A stretch of 6,385 nucleotides of DNA from an uncultured Clostridia bacterium (GTDB taxonomy: Bacteria; Bacillota; Clostridia; Christensenellales; Borkfalkiaceae). The position numbers were made by a program, and so were the translations under genes. How positions within the stretch are numbered: the first letter of the stretch is position 1; each line of letters opens with the position of its first letter. The notes under the pieces were generated by a model, which made no database searches, was not told the DNA's origin, and saw only the letters and a list, made by a program, of their open reading frames with translations. The DNA is taken from positions 1 through 6,385 of the forward strand of contig CALVLO010000084.1 in assembly GCA_944338265.1 (NCBI GenBank), in the 5' to 3' direction. Of the stretch, positions 1-5,640 are shown one piece after another.

Positions 1-336
1 GCGGTCATAGACGCGCTTTCCAAGTTCCCGAAAGAAGCGGTAAAGACGATCACCTGCGACCGAGGGAGCGAGTTCGCTTGTTGGAGAGAAGTAGAGAAAG
101 CACTGCACTGCGATATGTATTTCGCCGATCCCTACTGCGCATGGCAAAAAGGGACGAATGAGAACCTGAACGGACTGCTGCGGGAATTTTACCCGAAAGG
201 CAGGAATCTTTCGCGGGTCAGTCCCGCGACCCTGAAAAAGAACCTGGCGCTCTTAAACGCCAGGCCCAAGAAAGTTCTGCATTTCCGAACACCGCAAGAT
301 TTGTTCCAAGAAAATCTCACAAGCTGTTGCACTTAG
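1..336 (+). CDS. IS30-family transposase, C-terminal part (5' end outside window)
   Basis: This is the last 111 residues of a DDE transposase; the frame is open from the first base, so the gene is cut by the window edge rather than visibly broken. The fragment shows the second catalytic Asp in TCDRGSEF (fragment residue 20) and the catalytic Glu in WQKGTNENLNGLLREFYPKG (residue 54). The 33 residues between them match the D(33)E spacing typical of the IS30 family. IS30 transposases cut and join element ends in the cytoplasm. The first catalytic Asp and the N-terminal helix-turn-helix region would lie upstream, so intactness cannot be judged. The stop codon falls inside the probable right end of the element, as is common for compact insertion sequences. 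The family call is firm; the exact IS is not named. Confidence 0.93.
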   Translation, partial: AVIDALSKFPKEAVKTITCDRGSEFACWREVEKALHCDMYFADPYCAWQKGTNENLNGLLREFYPKGRNLSRVSPATLKKNLALLNARPKKVLHFRTPQDLFQENLTSCCT

Positions 337-348
337 TTTGACAATTCA
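325..348. mobile_element. Probable right end (terminal inverted repeat) of the IS30-family element
   Basis: The stretch around the transposase stop (TTGCACTTAG followed by TTTGACAATTCA) resembles the ends I know from IS30-family elements of Firmicutes, which often finish in a TTGACAATT-type sequence just past the stop codon. Directly downstream the base composition changes to a GC-rich repeat region. The matching left end and the target-site duplication lie outside the window, so the exact boundary is an inference. Confidence 0.4.
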
Positions 349-357
349 TCGTGCGGC

Positions 358-524
358 GCCGTATATGCACATATTGCGGGTGGGCTTTCCTGCCGCGGCA
401 TGCACGGGGGCGGGGGGCTTTCTCACTACGTCACATATGCACATATCGCGCGGGCTTTTCTGCCGCGGCACGCACGGGGGTGTGGGGGGCTTTCTCACTG
501 CACCGTATATGCACATATTGCGCG
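358..524. repeat. Tandem repeat, period 72 bp, about 2.3 copies, with dyads
   Basis: Two near-full units and a truncated third lie between the IS end and the collagen gene. The 12-bp dyad ATATG-CA-CATAT occurs at 363-374, 435-446 and 507-518, exactly 72 bp apart each time. The first two units also share a perfect 10-bp palindrome TGCCGCGGCA (391-400 and 461-470), a GCACGGGGG run and a GGGGGGCTTTCTCAC tract. They differ by scattered substitutions and small compensating indels, so they are not freshly made. The period is a multiple of three, which keeps a reading frame open through the array, but no ribosome binding site precedes any ATG there. The function is unknown. Regulatory binding sites for the downstream gene, or remnants of an older repeat family, are both possible. 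Confidence 0.8.
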
Positions 525-540
525 GGCGGCAGCATAGGAT
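513..540 (+). promoter_or_regulatory. Candidate sporulation-sigma (SigE/SigK-like) promoter for the collagen-like gene
   Basis: ACATATT (513-519) and CATAGGAT (533-540) are separated by 13 bp. They partly match the Bacillus subtilis SigE pattern (KMATATT, then CATACAHT after about 14-15 bp), and the second also fits the SigK -10 form CATANNNT. Transcription would start near 547 and leave a leader of roughly 70 nt containing a small GGGCA/TGCCC hairpin (549-562). The -35 part comes from the third repeat dyad. The match is imperfect and the spacing one base short, so this is a weak call made mainly because BclA-type proteins are usually made late in sporulation. Confidence 0.25.
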
Positions 541-616
541 GGTGCGCGGGGCATGCGTGCCCGTGACCGCTGCGGCGCTCGCGGCGGCAATGCGGCGCGC
601 CCCCACGGAGGAATTT

Positions 617-1447
617 ATGCGAATTTACAGACGATATGATGCGAGCGGCTGCCTGCCGCTCGGCGATGAGGTTTTTTGGCGATTGGTCGCCTCCGATGAG
701 TCCGGCGCCTCCGGCATTACAGGCGCGACGGGTGCAACGGGTGCAACAGGTCCGCAAGGCGAAGCCGGCGCAACGGGAGCCACGGGTCCGACGGGACCGC
801 AAGGCGAAGTCGGCGCCACGGGCGCAACAGGACCGCAAGGCGAAGCCGGCGCAACAGGTCCGACGGGGCCGACGGGTGCAACGGGTGCAACAGGTCCGCA
901 AGGCGAAGCCGGCGCAACGGGAGCCACGGGTCCGACGGGACCGCAAGGCGAAGTCGGCGCCACGGGCGCGACAGGACCGCAAGGCGAAGTCGGCGCAACG
1001 GGCGCAACGGGTGCGGCGCCGCAGACGCAGCTGCTTTCCGCCTATTCCACGCCGAGCGCACCAGGGACGGCGGGCAGCGCGCTCACCTTCGACGTCAACG
1101 GCACATCTTCGGGAACGGCGATCTCGCATACGGCGGGGAGCGGGGATTTTACCGTATCCGAACCGGGCATCTACACCGCGGCATTCCACGGCAACCTCGC
1201 GCCCGCTTCGGGCGCGTCCTTCCCGCTGACGATCTCGCTGGAATTGCAGCAGGATGGCACAGTCGTCCCGGGCGGTGTGGTGCAGCATACCTTTCAGACG
1301 GCGGCGGACAGCGCCACGCTTTCCTTTAACGTCCCCGTCAGCGTGACGAGCGCCCCTTCGACGTTCACCGTGGTGGGGGATGGCGGGAGCTTCTTGTACA
1401 GCGCCGTCACCATGACGCTCTATCGGGTCGCGGACGCGGCGGCTTAG
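617..1447 (+). CDS. Collagen-like protein with BclA/C1q-like C-terminal domain
   Basis: This is a 276-residue protein. Residues 1-29 form a short leader (MRIYRRYDASGCLPLGDEVF...), 30-134 are 35 uninterrupted Gly-X-Y triplets rich in GAT, GPT, GPQ and GEA/GEV, and about 135-276 form a beta-rich domain. That domain has features of the BclA C-terminal (C1q/TNF-like) fold: FDVNGTSSGTAI, FTVSEPGIYTAAFHG and a closing SAVTMTLYRV strand. Such proteins trimerise through this domain, with the triplets forming a collagen triple helix; in Bacillus they make spore-surface filaments. I see no signal peptide, membrane anchor or sortase motif, which fits a protein assembled on the forespore from the mother cell but does not prove it. 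ATG 617 is chosen because GGAGG lies five bases upstream; the frame stays open to a TTG at 338, but no upstream start has a ribosome binding site. A spore-coat or exosporium role is inferred. Confidence 0.85.
   Translation: MRIYRRYDASGCLPLGDEVFWRLVASDESGASGITGATGATGATGPQGEAGATGATGPTGPQGEVGATGATGPQGEAGATGPTGPTGATGATGPQGEAGATGATGPTGPQGEVGATGATGPQGEVGATGATGAAPQTQLLSAYSTPSAPGTAGSALTFDVNGTSSGTAISHTAGSGDFTVSEPGIYTAAFHGNLAPASGASFPLTISLELQQDGTVVPGGVVQHTFQTAADSATLSFNVPVSVTSAPSTFTVVGDGGSFLYSAVTMTLYRVADAAA
731..1004 (+). repeat. 144-bp internal duplication in the collagen-like region
   Basis: The stretch beginning GGTGCAACGGGTGCAACAGG at 731 recurs at 875. Bases 731-825 and 875-969 are identical over 95 bp. 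The match continues with single differences (A826/G970, C846/T990, A856/G1000) to about 860/1004. The unit is 48 codons, or 16 Gly-X-Y triplets, so the duplication preserved both frame and triplet register. Near-identity, including third codon positions, points to a recent slippage or recombination event. Confidence 0.88.
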
Positions 1448-1490
1448 CCATCCGTTAAGGCAGCCGCGCTGCAACCGATCTCAACCTTTT

Positions 1491-1518
1491 GCGCGCCCGC
1501 GCCTATGCGCGGGCGCGT
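1491..1518. other. GC-only hairpin downstream of the collagen-like gene
   Basis: Arms CGCGCCCGCGC (1492-1502) and GCGCGGGCGCG (1507-1517) pair perfectly around the four-base loop CTAT, giving a very stable 11-bp stem. No T-run follows on the + strand, so it is not a textbook terminator on its own. It lies 44 bases after the collagen gene stop and just before a better terminator candidate, and may act as a 3' stabilising structure or first transcription pause. Confidence 0.5.
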
Positions 1519-1530
1519 ACTTCATGTAAA

Positions 1531-1573
1531 AAAATTGCCGCACTGCGAATACTGCAAGTGCGGTATTTTTGTT
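1531..1573 (+). terminator. Rho-independent terminator, possibly bidirectional
   Basis: CCGCACT (1538-1544) pairs with AGTGCGG (1557-1563), and flanking A and T runs extend the stem with one mismatch. The + strand continues as TATTTTTGTTT and the opposite strand has a matching T-run from the A-tract at 1527-1534, so it could work both ways. It separates the collagen-like gene from the phosphate operon. Confidence 0.65.
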
Positions 1574-1611
1574 TCGTGCGGGCGATAGAACGCGGCGGGC
1601 GGGGCGTGCGA

Positions 1612-1686
1612 AGTTGTAAAAAACTTTTTACAACTCGGCGGAAAAATTTACAACTGCGTGACAAATCCGTGCGGCGGTTTTTACAA
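1612..1686. promoter_or_regulatory. Inverted repeat and TTTACAA half-sites upstream of pstS (putative operator)
   Basis: AGTTGTAAAAA (1612-1622) and TTTTTACAACT (1625-1635) form a perfect 11-bp inverted repeat with a two-base centre. The right half-site TTTACAACT returns at 1647-1655, 20 bp further on, and TTTACAA again at 1680-1686, 33 bp after that, so the copies fall near whole helical turns. A weaker TGACAA sits at 1659-1664. Bacillus PhoP binds repeated TT(A/C/T)ACA elements at about 11-bp intervals, and TTTACA fits that hexamer, so a phosphate-regulator site is a reasonable guess. The spacing differs from the strict PhoP pattern, and the palindrome could instead bind another dimeric regulator or form a hairpin in a transcript. 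Confidence 0.45.
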
Positions 1687-1691
1687 GCGCG

Positions 1692-1700
1692 TGTTATGAT
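1692..1700 (+). promoter_or_regulatory. Extended -10 promoter of the pst operon
   Basis: TGTTATGAT is an extended -10 element (TG, one base, then TATGAT at 1695-1700). Seventeen bases upstream there is only GGC-rich sequence and no -35 hexamer. An extended -10 without -35 is typical of promoters that need an activator, which agrees with the TTTACAA sites just upstream. Transcription would begin near 1706, about 40 bases before the pstS start. Confidence 0.45.
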
Positions 1701-1748
1701 AAAGGCACAAAAAGAGAAAAGGAAAAAGAAAAAAGGAGAAACAAAACG

Positions 1749-2585
1749 ATGAAAAAGAAACTTCTTGCGATCGGGTTGGCTTCGGCGATGTCGGTGGCGG
1801 CAGTCGGGGCAATGGCAGGATGCAGCGGTGCGGACATCACGGTGAGCGGCAGCTCTTCGGTCGCGCCCCTGATGGAAGTGCTCGCTGCGGCGTACATGGA
1901 GAAGCTCGCTGCGGACGACGATAAGAGCAACGATGTGGAGATCGAGGTCATCACGAGCGACTCGGGTACGGGCGTTTCGGATGCGCAGAACGGCAGAAAC
2001 GATTTCGGTATGGCGTCCCGCGATTTGAAGGACAATGAAAAGGGTTCGGTCACGCCCAAGCAGATCGCGACGGACGGCGTGGCGCTCATCGTCAACAAAT
2101 CCGTGACGGACGTCACCGACGTGACGGGCGCGCAGGTGTACGGGCTGTATGCAAACGGCACGGCGATCGGCGGGCTCTCCGCGGCGATCTCCCGCGAGGA
2201 CGGCAGCGGCACGCGCGATGCGTTCGACGGGCTCATCAAAAGCGCGGAGGGCGCGGAGCTCGCCGACCTTGAAAAGTTTGCAGATTGCGTCTCCGAGGAG
2301 ACGGGTACAGGCGCGGTCAAGACGCAGGTCTCCGGCAATGCCGCGGTGCTCGGCTATATCTCCCTCGGTTCGGTGGACGATACCATCAAGACGCTCAAAT
2401 TCGAGGGCGTAGAGGCGACGGCGGACAACGTGAAGAGCGGCGATTACAAGCTCTCCCGTCCCTTTAATATCGTCTACACGGCGGAGGACGATCTGAGCGA
2501 CAAGGCGAAGGCGTTCATCAACTTCATCATGAGCGCGGAAGGGCAGGCGATCGTCGTTAAGGAAGGCTACGTCAGCGTCATCTGA
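1749..2585 (+). CDS. pstS: Phosphate ABC transporter substrate-binding lipoprotein PstS
   Basis: This 278-residue protein is anchored outside the cytoplasmic membrane and binds inorganic phosphate for delivery to the permease. Residues 1-24 are a lipoprotein signal (MKKKLL, a hydrophobic stretch, then MAGC with Cys25 as the expected lipidated residue; Met at the -3 position is unusual). The mature part shows the phosphate-binding signatures of the family: SGSSSVAP (33-40), TSDSGTG (69-75), ASRDL (89-93), DGVALIVNK (109-117) and SREDGSGTRDAF (148-159). It ends in a typical SAEGQAIVVKEGYV segment. It is shorter than the E. coli protein, as is common in Gram-positive bacteria. GGAG at 1735-1738 sets the start. 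It is the first gene of the operon, and a short gap separates it from the permease gene. Confidence is high from motifs and context together. Confidence 0.96.
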   Translation: MKKKLLAIGLASAMSVAAVGAMAGCSGADITVSGSSSVAPLMEVLAAAYMEKLAADDDKSNDVEIEVITSDSGTGVSDAQNGRNDFGMASRDLKDNEKGSVTPKQIATDGVALIVNKSVTDVTDVTGAQVYGLYANGTAIGGLSAAISREDGSGTRDAFDGLIKSAEGAELADLEKFADCVSEETGTGAVKTQVSGNAAVLGYISLGSVDDTIKTLKFEGVEATADNVKSGDYKLSRPFNIVYTAEDDLSDKAKAFINFIMSAEGQAIVVKEGYVSVI

Positions 2586-2610
2586 GGACGCTTGAACTTT
2601 GAGGAAGACG

Positions 2611-4602
2611 ATGTTACTTCGTAAAAGAGAAAAAGGGCAGGATAAGGCTGCGGGGGCGGGCGCCCCCGTTTGCCGTGAAGAAACGGGCGCGCGCAGGGCG
2701 GCGCTCGACGGCGAAAAGAGCGCCAGGGCGGTATTTTTTATCGCCGCGGCGTTCTCCGTCGTTGCGGTGTTTGCCATCGTCATCTACTTGCTCGTGGCGA
2801 GCATCCCCGCGCTGAGTGAGGTCGGGTTCTTCAGCTTCCTGTTCAAGAGCAAGTGGCTCCCCAAGTTCTATGAGGACGGCAGTCGCCCCGCTTCGGAGAC
2901 GTTCGGCATTTTGCCGATGATCCTCTCCTCCGTCGTCGTCACGCTGGGGGCGGTCGTCGTCGGGGGGCTGCTCGGCGTGTGCACGGCGGTATTCCTCGTA
3001 TATTACTGCCCGAAGAAATGCAAGGGCGCTTATACGCAGGTCATCAACCTGCTCGCGGGGATCCCTTCCGTCGTATACGGGTTTTTCGGGCTCGTCGTCA
3101 TCGTTCCCATGCTGGAAGGCATCTTCGGCGTGACCGTCGGCAAGGGCGTTTTGGCGGCGGTGCTCGTGCTTTCGCTCATGATCATGCCCACCATCGCTTC
3201 GCTCACCAAGAACAGCCTCGAAGCCGTTCCCAACGAGTACTACGAGGGTGCGCTCGCGCTCGGCAATACCAAGGCGCAGGCGATCTTCAAAGTGTGCCTG
3301 CCCGCGGCAAAGCGGGGCATCCTCTCGGCGCTCATTCTCGGCGTCGGCAGGGCAGTGGGCGAGACGATGGCGGTTGCAATGGTCGTCGGCAACACGACGA
3401 ATAACTTCCCGACGGGGCTCTTTATGCCCGTTGCGACGATGACGACGCAGATCGTAAAGGAAATGGGCTACGCGACGGGGCTAAGGAAGGATGCGCTCAT
3501 TGCCATCGGCTTTATCCTTCTCCTCTTCGTGCTCGTCATCAACCTTGTTTTAACGCTCGTCAAGCGGGAAAAGATGGGCGGAAACGCGCTGCGGGGCAGA
3601 AAGCTCAAAGCGCAGCAAGAGGAGGGGGCGCAAAAGTCCAAGGCGCAGTACGCATTCCGCCGCGGCGGCATCGTGCAAGAGATCTTAAAATATATCTGCA
3701 TGGCGCTTGCGGCGGTCGTGATCGTCGCGCTCGCCGCCATGGTCGCGTTCATCATCGTAAAGGGCGTGCCCAACCTTACGGCAGACTTTTTGTTTACGGC
3801 GGGCTCGAGTACGGATGTAACGATGCCGCAGCTTTTGGTGACGACGCTGCTCATCATCTTTATGACGCTCATCATCGCGCTGCCCCTCGGCATCGCGGCG
3901 GCGATCTACCTCAACGAGTACGCCAAAAAGGGGAGCAAGCTCGTAAAAGCCATCCGCCTGTTTATTGATACGCTTGCGGGCATCCCGTCCATCGTCTTCG
4001 GGCTGTTCGGGAATATCTTCTTCGTTGCCATCTGCGGCGGACGGTACAGCATTCTCGCGGGGTCGCTGACGATGGTGCTCATCGTCCTTCCGACCATCGT
4101 CCGCTCCACGGAGGAGAGTCTGCGCGAAGTCGCGGACTCCATGCGCGAGGGCTCGCTCGCCCTCGGCGCCTCTAAGGTGCGGACCATCTTTAAGATCGTG
4201 CTTCCCTCGGCGCTGAGCGGCATCGTGACTTCCGTCATTTTGAGCATCGGGCGCATCGTCGGCGAATCGGCGGCGCTCATCTACACGGCGGGCGCCGTCA
4301 TCGGGATGCCGGATGGCTACGGCTCTTCGGGCATGACGTTTGCCGTTGCCATGTACAAGCTGACACAGACGGGGCGCGCGGGGGATATGGAAAAGGCATA
4401 TGCCATCGCCGTCGTGCTGCTCGTCATCGTCGTTGCGCTCAACCTTCTCGTTGCCTTTTTGGAGCGGCGCATCAAGCGGAAGGCGCGCGGCGGCACGGGC
4501 GGGGAAAAACGGCGCGCAGCGGCGGCGGACAAGGCGCACGAAGAGGCGCCGCTTGCATCGCCCGCCGCGGCACAGACATCACAACGGGAGATCACGGTAT
4601 GA
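2611..4602 (+). CDS. pstCA: Fused phosphate ABC transporter permease PstC-PstA
   Basis: One 663-residue polypeptide carries both membrane subunits of the phosphate transporter, normally two proteins of about 300 residues. The PstC half (about 40-317) has AGIPSVVYGFFGL (near 149), the ATPase-contacting loop EYYEGALALGNTKAQAIFKVCLP (from about 210) and GRAVGE (Arg247, Glu251). A basic, hydrophilic linker (about 318-360) leads to the PstA half (361-617), with AGIPSIVFGLFGN (near 456), SMREGSLALGASKVRTIFKIVLP (from about 510) and GRIVGE (Arg548, Glu552). The two halves are offset by 300 residues. An Arg in this position is important in E. coli PstC and PstA. A 46-residue charged tail follows. Start: ATG 2611 has GAGGA at 2601-2605; a TTG at 2599 (667 residues) is the alternative. 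The stop overlaps the pstB start as ATGA. There is no stop or frameshift in the linker, so the fusion is real unless the sequence itself is wrong. Confidence 0.93.
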   Translation: MLLRKREKGQDKAAGAGAPVCREETGARRAALDGEKSARAVFFIAAAFSVVAVFAIVIYLLVASIPALSEVGFFSFLFKSKWLPKFYEDGSRPASETFGILPMILSSVVVTLGAVVVGGLLGVCTAVFLVYYCPKKCKGAYTQVINLLAGIPSVVYGFFGLVVIVPMLEGIFGVTVGKGVLAAVLVLSLMIMPTIASLTKNSLEAVPNEYYEGALALGNTKAQAIFKVCLPAAKRGILSALILGVGRAVGETMAVAMVVGNTTNNFPTGLFMPVATMTTQIVKEMGYATGLRKDALIAIGFILLLFVLVINLVLTLVKREKMGGNALRGRKLKAQQEEGAQKSKAQYAFRRGGIVQEILKYICMALAAVVIVALAAMVAFIIVKGVPNLTADFLFTAGSSTDVTMPQLLVTTLLIIFMTLIIALPLGIAAAIYLNEYAKKGSKLVKAIRLFIDTLAGIPSIVFGLFGNIFFVAICGGRYSILAGSLTMVLIVLPTIVRSTEESLREVADSMREGSLALGASKVRTIFKIVLPSALSGIVTSVILSIGRIVGESAALIYTAGAVIGMPDGYGSSGMTFAVAMYKLTQTGRAGDMEKAYAIAVVLLVIVVALNLLVAFLERRIKRKARGGTGGEKRRAAAADKAHEEAPLASPAAAQTSQREITV

Positions 4603-5435
4603 GAGAGGAAAAGCAAGCAAAACAGCAAAAAAAGGAGGCGCGTGCTGCCAAAAAGCAGGTCCCGCCCTTCCGTTTTGAGAACGGCGTTGCGATCAACGTC
4701 AGAGATATGGACCTTTTCTACGGCGACTTCAAGGCGCTCAAAAAGGTGAACATGACGATGCCGGAGAAGAAGATCACGGCAATGATCGGACCTTCGGGCT
4801 GCGGCAAATCCACGCTGTTGAAGTCGCTTAACCGCATGAACGACCTCGTTGAGGGCTGCCGCGTCGAGGGCGAGATCACCATCGGCGACGAAAATATCTA
4901 CGAAAAGGCGACCGATCTCGCGCGGCTGAGAAAGAACGTGGGTATGGTGTTTCAGCGCCCCAATCCCTTTGCGATGAGCGTTTACGATAATATCGCCTAC
5001 GGGCCGCGCACCTTCGGCATCAAAAAGAAGTCTGCCCTCGATGAGATCGTCGAACGCTCCTTAAAGGGGGCTGCCATGTGGGAGGAGCTCAAAGACCGCC
5101 TCGGCAAATCCGCCCTGGGGCTCTCGGGTGGGCAGCAGCAGCGCCTCTGCATCGCGCGGGCGCTCGCCGTCGAGCCGCAGATTTTGCTGATGGATGAGCC
5201 GACTTCCGCGCTCGATCCCATCTCCACGGGCAAGATCGAGGAGCTGTGCGAGGAACTCAAAGAGCAGATCACCATCGTCATCGTCACGCACAACATGCAG
5301 CAGGCGGCGCGTATTTCGGATAAGACGGCGTTTTTCCTCCTCGGCGAGATGATCGAGATGGGGGATACCGACCGGGTGTTCTCCGCCCCGCAGGATAAGC
5401 GCACGGAAGATTACATTACGGGGAGATTTGGCTAA
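4599..5435 (+). CDS. pstB: Phosphate ABC transporter ATP-binding protein PstB
   Basis: This is a 278-residue cytoplasmic ATPase that powers phosphate import by dimerising beneath the PstC-PstA channel. All nucleotide-binding motifs are present: Walker A GPSGCGKST (64-72), Q-loop VFQRPNPF (117-124), signature LSGGQQQR (175-182), Walker B ILLMDEP (195-201) and the H-loop His231 in VTHNMQQ. RVEGEI (88-93), FAMSVYDNIAYGPR and the closing RTEDYITGRFG are characteristic of PstB rather than other ABC ATPases. The start overlaps the permease stop by four bases (ATGA), suggesting translational coupling, with GGGAG at 4586-4590. The first 20 residues are a Lys/Glu/Ala-rich extension ahead of the core domain, which looks like a disordered or helical cap; it is not needed for the family assignment. 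Confidence 0.97.
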   Translation: MREEKQAKQQKKEARAAKKQVPPFRFENGVAINVRDMDLFYGDFKALKKVNMTMPEKKITAMIGPSGCGKSTLLKSLNRMNDLVEGCRVEGEITIGDENIYEKATDLARLRKNVGMVFQRPNPFAMSVYDNIAYGPRTFGIKKKSALDEIVERSLKGAAMWEELKDRLGKSALGLSGGQQQRLCIARALAVEPQILLMDEPTSALDPISTGKIEELCEELKEQITIVIVTHNMQQAARISDKTAFFLLGEMIEMGDTDRVFSAPQDKRTEDYITGRFG

Positions 5436-5440
5436 AACAA

Positions 5441-5483
5441 TTCACGACTTTCTTTTTGAACTGACAAAAAGAAAGTCCGTGAG
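5441..5483. terminator. Long stem-loop after pstB; possible terminator, better oriented for the - strand
   Basis: CACGACTTTCTTTTTG (5443-5458) pairs with CAAAAAGAAAG (5465-5475) and TCCGTG (5476-5481) through a 16-bp stem with a single bulged C (5477) and a six-base loop; a T-A and a T-G pair extend it outward. It begins five bases after the pstB stop. On the + strand no T-run follows, whereas on the - strand the stem is followed by TTGTTTT. It could protect or process the pst transcript 3' end, reduce read-through into phoU, or stop antisense transcription. Confidence 0.5.
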
Positions 5484-5610
5484 GTCTAAGAAATCCCCGC
5501 AGTCGCTTACGCTTTGTGCGCGGTTTTCTTCGCCGCCGCTGTTTTCGCAACAGTATAGCACGCGGCGGCTTCATCTTTCCGCATAAGCCGCGTGAGCGGC
5601 AAATTGTGGC
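5484..5610. other. Structured GC-rich part of the pstB-phoU gap, no convincing gene
   Basis: The gap between pstB and phoU is about 256 bases and contains no credible + strand gene. GCCGCCGC (5532-5539) can pair with GCGGCGGC (5562-5569) around a nested hairpin CTGTT/AACAG (5539-5543 and 5549-5553, loop TTCGC). I found no good -35/-10 promoter pair here, so whether phoU is transcribed from pst read-through or its own start is open. On the - strand a 25-codon frame rich in Lys and Ala runs from 5583 to 5507 but has no ribosome binding site. Confidence 0.45.
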
Positions 5611-5640
5611 GCAAAAGGCATAACAAGTGACGCCTTTTGC
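5611..5640. other. Stem-loop in the phoU leader
   Basis: GCAAAAGGC (5611-5619) and GCCTTTTGC (5632-5640) form a perfect 9-bp stem with a 12-base loop. The following AACGTTTTG is only weakly T-rich, so it is a poor terminator. A second small hairpin (GCGCGC at 5653-5658 and 5666-5671) lies ten bases before the phoU ribosome binding site. Together they could tune expression of phoU relative to the transporter genes. Confidence 0.4.

Noticed and set aside
358..524. CRISPR array
   Set aside because: Only two to three units, no unique spacers of constant length between short identical repeats, and no cas genes. It is a plain tandem repeat.
338..616. Upstream extension of the collagen-like frame to TTG 338 or to ATGs inside the repeats
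   Set aside because: None has a ribosome binding site, and the 72-bp period simply keeps the frame open. ATG 617 has GGAGG at ideal spacing.
431..1474. Long - strand frame across the collagen gene
   Set aside because: Its composition is an Arg/Cys-rich shadow of the Gly-X-Y repeat, without ribosome binding site or recognisable domain.
1503..2783. Long - strand frame opposite pstS
   Set aside because: It crosses a terminator, promoter and pstS, and its sequence is low-complexity Arg/Asp/His typical of an antisense shadow in GC-rich DNA.
3685..4539. Long - strand frame opposite the PstA half
   Set aside because: Asp/Arg/His-rich antisense shadow of a membrane protein gene, with no family features.
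4631..4638. Strong ribosome-binding-like AAAGGAGG inside the start of pstB
   Set aside because: The nearest following GTG (4642) is out of the pstB frame, and the Lys-rich coding sequence explains the purine run.
5596..5630. Separate phoU promoter
   Set aside because: TTGTGG and nearby A/T-rich hexamers do not form a pair with acceptable spacing.
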